Below are positions 1-6,923 of a stretch of 14,778 nucleotides of DNA, one piece after another; the stretch's first letter is position 1, and every line of letters begins with the position of its first letter. Made by a program: the position numbers and the translations under genes. The notes under the pieces were generated by a model. That model did no database searches. It had not been told where the DNA came from and saw only the letters and a program-made list of their open reading frames with translations. The stretch spans positions 14,151 to 28,928 of the forward strand of contig DHXR01000053.1 of assembly GCA_002413785.1 (NCBI GenBank), given 5' to 3'. This DNA is from Mucilaginibacter sp. UBA5151 (GTDB lineage Bacteria; Bacteroidota; Bacteroidia; Sphingobacteriales; Sphingobacteriaceae).

Positions 1-758
1 AATAAAATTGTTTTATCTGTTTTGAATAAAAGATGCTCCTTATAACGCACATAGCCCATTTGGTTAGTCATTAGGTGCGTTTGTTCAATTTTAAAGTCCG
101 GTGTATTGATATGGTGGTGGCCGTATATCCAAAAATCCGGCTTGGTAGTTTCGATCATATCTGATAATTCAACGGCAAATGCTTCACTGAGTACACTTCC
201 TTTATATTGTTCAGGATAATGCTGATAGGTAGGTACATGATGTGTAACTACTACTTTTTTTAGTCCTGGCCCGCTATTACTTAACTCATTTTGAAAATAG
301 TTCAGGCTATCGGTATGCAACTGGTTGTACTGTTCAAACGAGAAACGGTGTCCGTCATATTTGATAATGCGAAAATCATTCATGCTCTTTTCAATATCCC
401 ATTGATGCTGCGGACTTATTTTAGACCACAACGTAGAAAATACAACGAGGGTGTCATTTAATTTGACAGACCAATTGTTTACCAAACTTACGTTACTCCT
501 GATTTTCTCGCAAAAAGTACCGCATTTTGTCGCTGCATCAAAGTGATAATATTCGTGATTACCCGAAATCCAATAGGTGTGCTGAAAATGATCTGACACG
601 TAATCAAAAAAATCATTGTATTTATCAATCAGGATAAAAGGAAGCAGATCACCGGCCAGGAGTAAAATCTCTCCTTTGGGGATAATTGGATTGGCTTTAA
701 TATAAGCCTTATTTTCAGGGAACTCCAAATGTAAATCCGAAACGTATTGTAATAGCAT
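1..758 (-). CDS. Calcineurin-like metallophosphoesterase, 3' end beyond the window
   Basis: The minus strand is open from the ATG at 758 to the left edge, giving 252 codons with no stop. The translation shows the ordered metal-ligand blocks of the calcineurin-like phosphoesterase superfamily: SDLHLE (D8, H10), AGD (D37), GNHEYY (N67, H68), THH (about 172-174) and GHHH (213-216). These bind a two-metal centre that hydrolyses phosphomono- or phosphodiesters. The substrate cannot be read from sequence. There is no signal peptide or membrane segment, so the enzyme is probably cytosolic. Family members of this type are about 250-270 aa, and the visible end already resembles the closing strand, so only a few residues are likely missing. 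The gene is transcribed divergently from the small frame at 796. No Shine-Dalgarno sequence is obvious. The family is certain, the cellular role unknown. Confidence 0.93.
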   Translation of the reverse strand, partial: MLLQYVSDLHLEFPENKAYIKANPIIPKGEILLLAGDLLPFILIDKYNDFFDYVSDHFQHTYWISGNHEYYHFDAATKCGTFCEKIRSNVSLVNNWSVKLNDTLVVFSTLWSKISPQHQWDIEKSMNDFRIIKYDGHRFSFEQYNQLHTDSLNYFQNELSNSGPGLKKVVVTHHVPTYQHYPEQYKGSVLSEAFAVELSDMIETTKPDFWIYGHHHINTPDFKIEQTHLMTNQMGYVRYKEHLLFKTDKTIL

Positions 759-763
759 GGCTT

Positions 764-775
764 AATAACGTTATT
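764..775. promoter_or_regulatory. 12-bp perfect palindrome in the 758/796 divergent gap
   Basis: AATAACGTTATT is self-complementary over 12 bp. It starts 6 bp upstream of the phosphoesterase start codon, in a gap of only 37 bp. It could be an operator for a dimeric regulator, but AT-rich palindromes of this length can arise by chance. Confidence 0.22.
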
Positions 776-795
776 GCAGTAGCATAATTACACAT

Positions 796-1062
796 TTGGT
801 TAATAAAGCGCAACAAGGAAAATTAAAGGGTGCTCAAATACAAAGTAGTATTTACGTCGATAGCTTAAAGCCATTCCCGCGACTGAATAACAATGTGTTT
901 ATACTGGTTTTCACCAACAGAAAAGTAACCTTCAAAAATGCAGTAGATAGAATTGTGAAGAATGGTGTTACTTTTATAGCTAAAGGGATATCTATTTACG
1001 ATAAAACTGCATCATTAGCAAAAACAGAATGTGAAATCGATTTATCGGAATTTATAGTTTAG
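796..1062 (+). CDS. Small unrecognised protein, 88 aa, TTG start
   Basis: I do not recognise this protein. The frame opens after a stop at 766-768 and has no ATG or GTG near its left end, so the only workable start is TTG at 796, which is unusual in Bacteroidota. The composition is protein-like: alternating hydrophobic stretches such as NVFILVFTNRK and GVTFIAKGISIYDKTAS suggest a small beta-rich fold, ending in a charged strand (TECEIDLSEFIV). No signal peptide or transmembrane helix is seen. It lies between the divergent phosphoesterase and the convergent HEPN-like gene, and a weak hairpin follows its stop. It may be a genuine small gene, or the C-terminal remnant of a larger gene whose 5' part was lost when the phosphoesterase region was joined to it. 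Confidence 0.35.
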   Translation: MVNKAQQGKLKGAQIQSSIYVDSLKPFPRLNNNVFILVFTNRKVTFKNAVDRIVKNGVTFIAKGISIYDKTASLAKTECEIDLSEFIV

Positions 1063-1066
1063 GTTC

Positions 1067-1081
1067 ATGGAATACTTCCAT
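1067..1081 (+). terminator. Weak hairpin after the 88-aa frame
   Basis: ATGGAA, the loop TAC and TTCCAT form a 6-bp stem starting 5 bp after the stop at 1060-1062, followed by an AT-rich run. The stem is short and the T-tract imperfect. It sits between two convergent genes, where a terminator is expected, but the signal is weak. Confidence 0.25.
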
Positions 1082-1087
1082 TAAAAT

Positions 1088-1225
1088 TTAATTTATTATT
1101 AAGGTTATATCCGCAATCAATCCTGTATATGCGTTTTTTATCCTTTCGCCAATTACCCGTAATTCGCCGTGGTCTAACGAATCGGGAGCAATGTAAACCG
1201 CGAAGCCTGTATCTTCCTGTTCCAT
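1088..1225 (-). CDS. 45-aa overlapping frame, probably the displaced C-terminus of the HEPN-like protein
   Basis: This minus-strand frame starts at an ATG at 1225 inside the HEPN-like gene and ends at TAA 1090-1088. It encodes 45 residues with convincing composition (AVYIAPDSLDH, then ELRVIGERIKNAY). Read upstream without requiring a start, it joins the HEPN-like frame at a run of five A residues on the coding strand (plus-strand T run 1232-1236). One extra A there would give a single 225-codon gene from 1764 to 1088. I therefore favour a lost C-terminus over an independent gene. A reinitiating small gene or a -1 frameshift product remains possible, because AAA-AAG occurs exactly at the junction. 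Confidence 0.45.
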   Translation of the reverse strand: MEQEDTGFAVYIAPDSLDHGELRVIGERIKNAYTGLIADITLIIN

Positions 1226-1764
1226 ATATTCTTTTTACTTATTCCTAATAAAGTATAATTTCCGTCATACAATTCAGTTTTTCGCTCAACCAAATCTCGT
1301 CGATATGGTGTTTGCATATTTTCTCCCCTGGCATTTTTAATTCCGGTAATGACTACGGTTTCCATTAAATGGACAACATAATCCAACTCTCCAATAAATT
1401 GATTGATAAAAAATCCGAACGAAACCGGCGCTTTTACATCGTCATAATAACGAATGCCATAGACCTTCCCAAGAATGGTTAAAAAACGTAAATCAATTTT
1501 TTGGGTAATGTCATAATAGCATGATGCAAGAGCCCGTTGCAATTGTGGTAACCTATTAAGGTGTACGTTTATTTCATTCTTTGATTTTCCATTGAGAATA
1601 AGTAACACCTTAAGATATTTTTCTACTGCGCTGCTGGCCAGTGTTAATCCTTGAAGGGTAAACCCATTTTTCAATAAAAACCGAGCAGCTATATAATCGC
1701 GGTAAGCCAGTACAATAAAAGAGAAACCGACTGTTTCCTTTGTTATAATATTCGTTTTAGCCAT
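1174..1764 (-). CDS. HEPN-like protein, C-terminus probably frameshifted
   Basis: The in-frame product is 196 aa from the ATG at 1764. The region at residues 20-60 (YRDYIAARFLLKNGFTLQG, then SAVEKYLKVLLILNG) has the helix pair and AxExxLK pattern of HEPN-like nucleotide-binding or RNA-associated helical domains. I see no R-x4-6-H catalytic motif, so if it is HEPN it is probably a non-nuclease member. The last 17 or so residues (after KKNI, rich in R, W and Q) look like out-of-frame sequence, while the alternative frame continues as good protein to 1088. The start codon overlaps the stop of the upstream gene (TAATG), so the two are translationally coupled and probably act together. The gene may be inactivated or may encode a 225-aa protein; the family call is by pattern only. 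Confidence 0.6.
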   Translation of the reverse strand: MAKTNIITKETVGFSFIVLAYRDYIAARFLLKNGFTLQGLTLASSAVEKYLKVLLILNGKSKNEINVHLNRLPQLQRALASCYYDITQKIDLRFLTILGKVYGIRYYDDVKAPVSFGFFINQFIGELDYVVHLMETVVITGIKNARGENMQTPYRRDLVERKTELYDGNYTLLGISKKNIWNRKIQASRFTLLPIR

Positions 1765-2432
1765 TATTCGTCGGTTTTATTTGTCTCGTTTGAAATTACA
1801 TATTTGTTGTAGTACTCCAGATATTTTTTCCAGGCGTATTGATGAAAGCCTTCTATAACTTTTTTGAGTTCGGCAACATCTTCAGCATCGATATCCGCAA
1901 GAACTGCCATCATAATTTCCAGTGAGAGATTAACCGCCATGAAAGAGGGGATTAATCCTGCGTAGGTATTGCTATTTTCTTTATAATCATAAAGTCCATT
2001 TTGCATCGGATTAATACTTTTCAATAGGTCGTGTTTGGCAATTATACGCCAGTGGCCGTGCGTTACGTCCGATAATCTTTTGAATAAAAGATAGTACATA
2101 TTGTCCTTACCAAAAACCTCGTCTGCCATTTGATCGATACGTAATTCGAATGCGTCACCACGTTCGGTTGCCACATCGATGTGATGGACACCAGCTTCCT
2201 CAATAGCTTCATCTATTAGTTTTGTTGCTTGCTTTTTCATTTCGTCATTAGGAGCATGACCGGCGAGCATTTCTCCAAAAAGACGTTCCCGCCCGGTACT
2301 AAATTCTCTGAACCGTATAAATAACGCCGGATCTTTTCGTTTGATAAGCCAAGAAGCGACAATAAAACTTTCCATTTGCGCCCGCAAAACGAGATCAGAT
2401 ATTTCACCCTTAAAGGTTCGGTCAAATTCCAT
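1764..2432 (-). CDS. DUF5677-like protein with an R-x5-H motif
   Basis: The product is 222 aa from the ATG at 2432. A TTG at 2459 would add nine residues, but ATG is preferred and a stop lies just upstream at 2469-2471. The sequence is alpha-helical: an N-terminal ESFIVASWLIKRKDP block, a charged central helix, then YYLLFKRLSDVTHGHW and a C-terminal helical pair ending in a lysine-rich tail. This order resembles DUF5677-type proteins found beside defence and HEPN genes. RLSDVTH fits the R-x4-6-H motif of catalytic HEPN ribonucleases, although its placement has not been checked structurally. The stop overlaps the ATG of the HEPN-like gene, so the pair forms one coupled unit transcribed away from the RHS operon. 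No function is proven. Confidence 0.65.
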   Translation of the reverse strand: MEFDRTFKGEISDLVLRAQMESFIVASWLIKRKDPALFIRFREFSTGRERLFGEMLAGHAPNDEMKKQATKLIDEAIEEAGVHHIDVATERGDAFELRIDQMADEVFGKDNMYYLLFKRLSDVTHGHWRIIAKHDLLKSINPMQNGLYDYKENSNTYAGLIPSFMAVNLSLEIMMAVLADIDAEDVAELKKVIEGFHQYAWKKYLEYYNKYVISNETNKTDE

Positions 2433-2580
2433 GATCTCTAAGGCAAAATCACCTTTCAAAGCAAAATCCTAACATAAGTTACTAACAATCAAATGTTTAT
2501 ATCTTTTCGGACAGGCACTATATATTAAAACCAAAACTATTCGCTGACTCTAAACCATTAATCATCAATTGATTTAAAAT

Positions 2581-2596
2581 ACCGTGAAAACACGGT
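2581..2596. promoter_or_regulatory. 6-bp inverted repeat with an AAAA loop
   Basis: ACCGTG, AAAA and CACGGT form a perfect hairpin or half-site pair in AT-rich surroundings. It lies about 193 bp upstream of the first RHS start and 149 bp upstream of the HEPN-side start. No T-tract follows on either strand, so an operator or mRNA leader hairpin is more likely than a terminator. Confidence 0.35.
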
Positions 2597-2689
2597 GGGA
2601 AAATTGGAATTAAATTTATATCATTACAGCACTAATTAAACTATTAAAATCTTAACTTAATCCTAAAAAAATAACATATCACAGCAGCA

Positions 2690-2706
2690 GCTTTATTGAA
2701 TAAAGC
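2690..2706. promoter_or_regulatory. 17-bp near-perfect palindrome upstream of the RHS operon
   Basis: GCTTTATT and AATAAAGC are exact reverse complements around a single central G, ending 82 bp before the first RHS start codon. The size and symmetry suit a dimeric repressor or activator site. This is inferred from sequence symmetry only, as no regulator gene lies in the window. Confidence 0.38.
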
Positions 2707-2788
2707 AATCCGAAAATTTTCTGACTAATTATCACGACCCCAATACAGGGCTTGTTAATCCATTAACTCAAATGCATCATTTCTTTAT

Positions 2789-5700
2789 ATGAAAAGATAT
2801 TTCTTTGTATTTTTTTTCCTTTTTCCATTATTGGCTATTTCTCAAACATTGCCATCTTATATAAATGCTAAGGCCCCAGAGGTTTCAGCATTTGAAAAAC
2901 ATATAGAAACTCCCGTATCGATGTATACAGGAGTTCCAAGCATCAGCATACCCTTATACGATATTGAGATAAAAGGAGTCAAAATACCAATAGTATTAAA
3001 TTATCATGCTGGCGGCATACGTGTAGATCAGGAAGCTACCTGGGTGGGCCTCGGTTGGGATCTTAGTTATGGCGGACAAATTTCAAGAACAGTACGTGGA
3101 TTACCAGACGAAAGGTATTTTATCATCGGCGGAACGCAATCAAATGCCTTAAGTAATATTAATTATTTTAGGCAATATCCCAATATCACGGCAGATCCTA
3201 CCTTGTCTCTCAGGTATGATGCAATGCGCCAAGCAAAATATAGGGCAAACGATTATATGCCGGATGCTTTCTATTATTCAGCCTTAGGATATTCAGGAAA
3301 ATTCATGTTCAGCCAAGAGCAAAACAAGTTTATACTTTTTCCAAGAGAAGATATAGCCATTAAGTACTTCGGCGCACCGAATATTAGTGCAGTAAATTTT
3401 TATAAATGGAATCTTAAACTTCCTGAAGGAACCTCGGTAGATTTTGGCCAGGATGCGAACTCGAGTTCATATACCGATCAAAACGTTACCGAGCCGGTTA
3501 CATTAAATAGTTGGCTAGTAAAAACTGTACGGAATGTTAATAATGACAGCGTTACGTATAACTACGAAAGCTTTTTATACGACACCTATAAAATATCAGG
3601 ACAAAGTTCAACAATTACCACACCGTCGCATCTTCAAACATTCAATACGAATGTCACCCGGTTTTATTACAATGACAGACGTCCGACGAGTATAAATTTC
3701 CCCAATGGAACAATAAATTTCATTACTACTGACCGAAGCGATATGCCGACCAAGGCCCTTTCTGAAATCGATGTTCTCAATAATAATGGTGGTATTATAA
3801 AAAGAATAGTTTTCCGCTACAGTTATTTTAATGGTAGCAATTATGACATGGCATCTATCATTGGCAACTGGCAAAATTATGTTAGTGACTCTTATAGATA
3901 CACCCGACTCCGTTTAGATGGCATTGATATCATAGGGAGCGATGGAACTTCTACAAAATCGTACAATTTCGACTATTATACATCAACCATAATGCCCTCT
4001 AAATGGTCATTTGCTCAAGATCATTGGGGATTTTATAACGGCAAAATAAACACGACCCAATATTCCTTCATCCCTAACTTTTATACCAACAACTACGCCC
4101 CGTTCACAGGAGGCGACCGTGGTGTTGACCCCAATTACAGTAATTTATTTTCATTAAAAAGTGTCATCTACCCGGAGGGTGGCAAAACTGAATACATTTA
4201 TGAAAATAACACAACAGGATTAAATGGCATTCCGTCAAATTTTTTAAATACCTTTCAGGACAATAATCTATTGGATAAATCAGCGACTATTAGCATTAAT
4301 GGTAGCGGACGAATGAGTGCTAATCAGACTCCCGACCATACTACCAGCGGGGTGAGATATTTTTATCAATATTTTACAGCCAGCGATCCCAATTTTTTAT
4401 CGCCGGGATATTCCTGGTTGTGCTCAACTAATTTTGGAATATCCAGTTTGGAACAGAGCATGACACCAGCAATGAATAACGCCAAGTTTATGCTTGAACA
4501 ACTTGTCGGTGGAGTATGGACTGAAGTAAGAGAATTTAATTCTCACCCGACCAACAACACTTTTAATGGCAGTAATAATGATATTATACGCTTCAAATCG
4601 GCAGGTTCATATCGTTTAACAATTGCATTGACATATACAGGCACTCAAGGTTCTGCCGCGGAAAATCAGCCCTACAATCTCTCCTTTACGGTAAAGTGGC
4701 GCGAAATAAATCCGGCAACCAAGATGGTATATGCCGGTGGCCTAAGAGTTAAGGACATCAACTATCGGCGGGCAAATGGAAATATTGTAAAGAAAAAGCA
4801 TTATGATTATATTAACCCTTATGCTGATGCAACTATCCCAACTTATACATCGGGCCGCGTTGTTTCTTTTCCATACTATTATCAACTCAAAACGAATATA
4901 ATAAACTTCGCTGGTGGTGGGGATTATTGGTTTGAAACATTAAGCGCACAATCCTCACAGCCACTTGAAACAACATCCGGCTCCTATTGCGGTTACGAAT
5001 ACGTTAATGAAATAGACGTGGATAGCACCAATGCCGCCAACAATCTTAAGGCAGTAAACCATTTTTCTTTTAATCCCCCATATTTTAGCCAATATTATCC
5101 GATGATGCATTTAGGGGCATGGGAGCCGGAAGAATGGACCAGAGGCAAGCTACTTTCTACGCAATATTATAAAGGTAATAGTATAATTAAAAAAGAAGAT
5201 TACAGTTATTATGACTGGTCGCCGCACCTGGTTAATCAGACAAATGAAGATTACGTCCAGGAAATTAATACTGATCTTATCAGTAACCAATATTTACAAA
5301 GAATATGCAGCTGTACGGTAAGTAATTTCCCGGTTGATTTCATTGACACAGATCAATTGCTCAACACCCTTGGACAGGGTGCATATAACACCGGATGGTA
5401 CTATGGTGTTGACTTTTATCACCAAACCTCTCCGCCACCCCCAAATCCACCTTATGCGTGGGATCACGTAGAGTTACCGTATTTTCTGCATTACACTGGC
5501 TTCGATAAACCTAAAAGCAAAACGATTACAAGTTATGATGGCGGTCATGCTGTAGTTCAGGCTGAAAACTATTTTTATGAAAAAACCCCGTCATTGTATC
5601 AGCAAACAAAGACCCAGACCTTTAGCAGTATGAAAGATACTTTAGAAACAAGAGTAAAATATTCATTGGACTCGGCCGCTGTAAACGTGTACAACCACAT

Positions 5701-6919
5701 GCTCATGAGGCATATTTTAAATCGTACGATCGTACAGTCTCAATATAAGAATTCCATTTTTTTACAATCAAGCAATACTAACTACAAACAGTGGGCCGAT
5801 ACTGCCATCCTTGCGCCAGTAAGGGATATCGTACAAATTGGATCAAATGGTGCTTACGTAAAAAATGTATACAATGCATACGACAGCAAAGGAAATGTTT
5901 TAAGCGCATCAAAGTCACTGGGCGCAAATGTCAGCTATTTATGGGGATATAACAATCAGTATCCAATAGCAGCAGTAGGTAATGCTCATAGCAATGATAT
6001 TTTCTTTGAGGGCTTTGAAGAGAATTTAGGTAATACCGTCTTAGGCGATTCAAAAACAGGCCGATACAGTCATACCGGCGGCTACTCAAAGACACTTACA
6101 GGATTAGACAATGGTTCGTATTTGTTGACTTACTGGCAAGGAGCCGGTTCGGTCTGGACACTTGTATCAACTCCAGTAACTGTTAGTACTGGAGCTTATA
6201 CAATCAATCTAAGCACCCAGGTAGATGATATACGATTTTATCCAGCTAACGCCATGATGACAACGTATACGTACGATCCATTAATAGGAATTACAAGTAT
6301 CACTGATCAGAAAAATGAAAGTACCTATTATGAATATGATGGTTTACAGCGGCTTTTAGATATTAAGGATAAGGACAGAAATATTATAAAAAGTTTTTGT
6401 TATAACTATGCTATTAATGCCAGTGGTTGCTTACTTAATCTCCCTTCAATTCCTAATGCAAGAAAAGATATTGTTTTTACCAAAAGTTGTTCCGCCGGTT
6501 ATGTAGGTTCACAAGTGACTTATACAGTTCTATCCGGGAAATACGTATCCAATATTTCACAACAGGATGCCGACATACAGGCAACAAATGATGTCGCTGA
6601 CAATGGGCAGAGTAATGCTGACTTGTATGGAAGTTGCACATTGAGTATAACATTTACCCTGAGTAATACTACTGGTAGTGGATACCAGGTCAATTTTTCT
6701 TCAGGGCTGACCAACCTCACTTATAATTTTCCTAATACCGGAAGTACAACCATTCAAATTCCCGCAGGAACTTATAACATTGACATATTTCCTACCGGGG
6801 CTTATGTAAATCATAGTATCCAGTTGGGTTCCCGCTCGGCAATTGTTGCACCCAGAACTTCTTTTTCCGGCATAAACATTAATAACAGCAGTACAGATCT
6901 TAAAATTTCCATCTATTAA
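2789..6919 (+). CDS. Exported RHS/YD-family shell protein with C-terminal DUF5977 domain
   Basis: The protein is 1376 aa and starts at the ATG at 2789 with a clear Sec signal peptide (MKRYFFVFFFLFPLLAIS, cut near residue 19). Residues 40-105 carry the conserved Bacteroidota RHS opening (PVSMYTGVPSISIPLYDI, then GGIRVDQEATWVGLGW). A long beta-rich body follows. A YLWGYNNQYPIA block at about 1050 precedes a jelly-roll-like insertion (about 1070-1150), and YD repeats occupy about 1159-1207. Residues 1223-1283 match the DUF5977 pattern (KSCSAGYVGSQVTYTV through YGSC). A threonine- and asparagine-rich beta tail ends the protein. There is no RHS core and no toxin tip. The next RHS gene begins 4 bp after the stop, so the two are cotranscribed and may form one particle. 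It is probably secreted or surface-exposed. Confidence 0.88.
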   Translation: MKRYFFVFFFLFPLLAISQTLPSYINAKAPEVSAFEKHIETPVSMYTGVPSISIPLYDIEIKGVKIPIVLNYHAGGIRVDQEATWVGLGWDLSYGGQISRTVRGLPDERYFIIGGTQSNALSNINYFRQYPNITADPTLSLRYDAMRQAKYRANDYMPDAFYYSALGYSGKFMFSQEQNKFILFPREDIAIKYFGAPNISAVNFYKWNLKLPEGTSVDFGQDANSSSYTDQNVTEPVTLNSWLVKTVRNVNNDSVTYNYESFLYDTYKISGQSSTITTPSHLQTFNTNVTRFYYNDRRPTSINFPNGTINFITTDRSDMPTKALSEIDVLNNNGGIIKRIVFRYSYFNGSNYDMASIIGNWQNYVSDSYRYTRLRLDGIDIIGSDGTSTKSYNFDYYTSTIMPSKWSFAQDHWGFYNGKINTTQYSFIPNFYTNNYAPFTGGDRGVDPNYSNLFSLKSVIYPEGGKTEYIYENNTTGLNGIPSNFLNTFQDNNLLDKSATISINGSGRMSANQTPDHTTSGVRYFYQYFTASDPNFLSPGYSWLCSTNFGISSLEQSMTPAMNNAKFMLEQLVGGVWTEVREFNSHPTNNTFNGSNNDIIRFKSAGSYRLTIALTYTGTQGSAAENQPYNLSFTVKWREINPATKMVYAGGLRVKDINYRRANGNIVKKKHYDYINPYADATIPTYTSGRVVSFPYYYQLKTNIINFAGGGDYWFETLSAQSSQPLETTSGSYCGYEYVNEIDVDSTNAANNLKAVNHFSFNPPYFSQYYPMMHLGAWEPEEWTRGKLLSTQYYKGNSIIKKEDYSYYDWSPHLVNQTNEDYVQEINTDLISNQYLQRICSCTVSNFPVDFIDTDQLLNTLGQGAYNTGWYYGVDFYHQTSPPPPNPPYAWDHVELPYFLHYTGFDKPKSKTITSYDGGHAVVQAENYFYEKTPSLYQQTKTQTFSSMKDTLETRVKYSLDSAAVNVYNHMLMRHILNRTIVQSQYKNSIFLQSSNTNYKQWADTAILAPVRDIVQIGSNGAYVKNVYNAYDSKGNVLSASKSLGANVSYLWGYNNQYPIAAVGNAHSNDIFFEGFEENLGNTVLGDSKTGRYSHTGGYSKTLTGLDNGSYLLTYWQGAGSVWTLVSTPVTVSTGAYTINLSTQVDDIRFYPANAMMTTYTYDPLIGITSITDQKNESTYYEYDGLQRLLDIKDKDRNIIKSFCYNYAINASGCLLNLPSIPNARKDIVFTKSCSAGYVGSQVTYTVLSGKYVSNISQQDADIQATNDVADNGQSNADLYGSCTLSITFTLSNTTGSGYQVNFSSGLTNLTYNFPNTGSTTIQIPAGTYNIDIFPTGAYVNHSIQLGSRSAIVAPRTSFSGININNSSTDLKISIY

Positions 6920-6923
6920 TCAT

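Larger units (their letters stand above)
2433..2788. other. Divergent intergenic region between the HEPN-like pair and the RHS operon
   Basis: No convincing coding frame is present in these 356 bp apart from the alternative TTG extension of the minus gene to 2459. The stretch is very AT-rich and should hold the promoters for both divergent units. I could not find a full match to the Bacteroidota TTTG / TAnnTTTG promoter pair on either strand. The recognisable structure is two inverted repeats (2581-2596 and 2690-2706) plus a 10-bp palindrome GAAAATTTTC at 2712-2721. Confidence 0.6.

Noticed and set aside
1226..1240. A programmed -1 frameshift signal in the HEPN-like gene
   Set aside because: AAA-AAG is present but the full X-XXY-YYZ heptamer is not (T precedes the A run) and no strong downstream stem was seen, so a simple indel is more likely. 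It is kept only as an alternative.
2460..2788. A standard Bacteroidota promoter (TTTG with TAnnTTTG)
   Set aside because: Only partial matches were found on either strand, none with correct spacing, so no promoter is annotated.
3608..3874. An 88-codon frame antisense to the first RHS gene, with similar frames at 6520-6720, 7565-7795, 9230-9496 and 10332-10616
   Set aside because: They lie wholly opposite strongly supported RHS coding sequence and have low-quality, C-, S- or P-rich translations.
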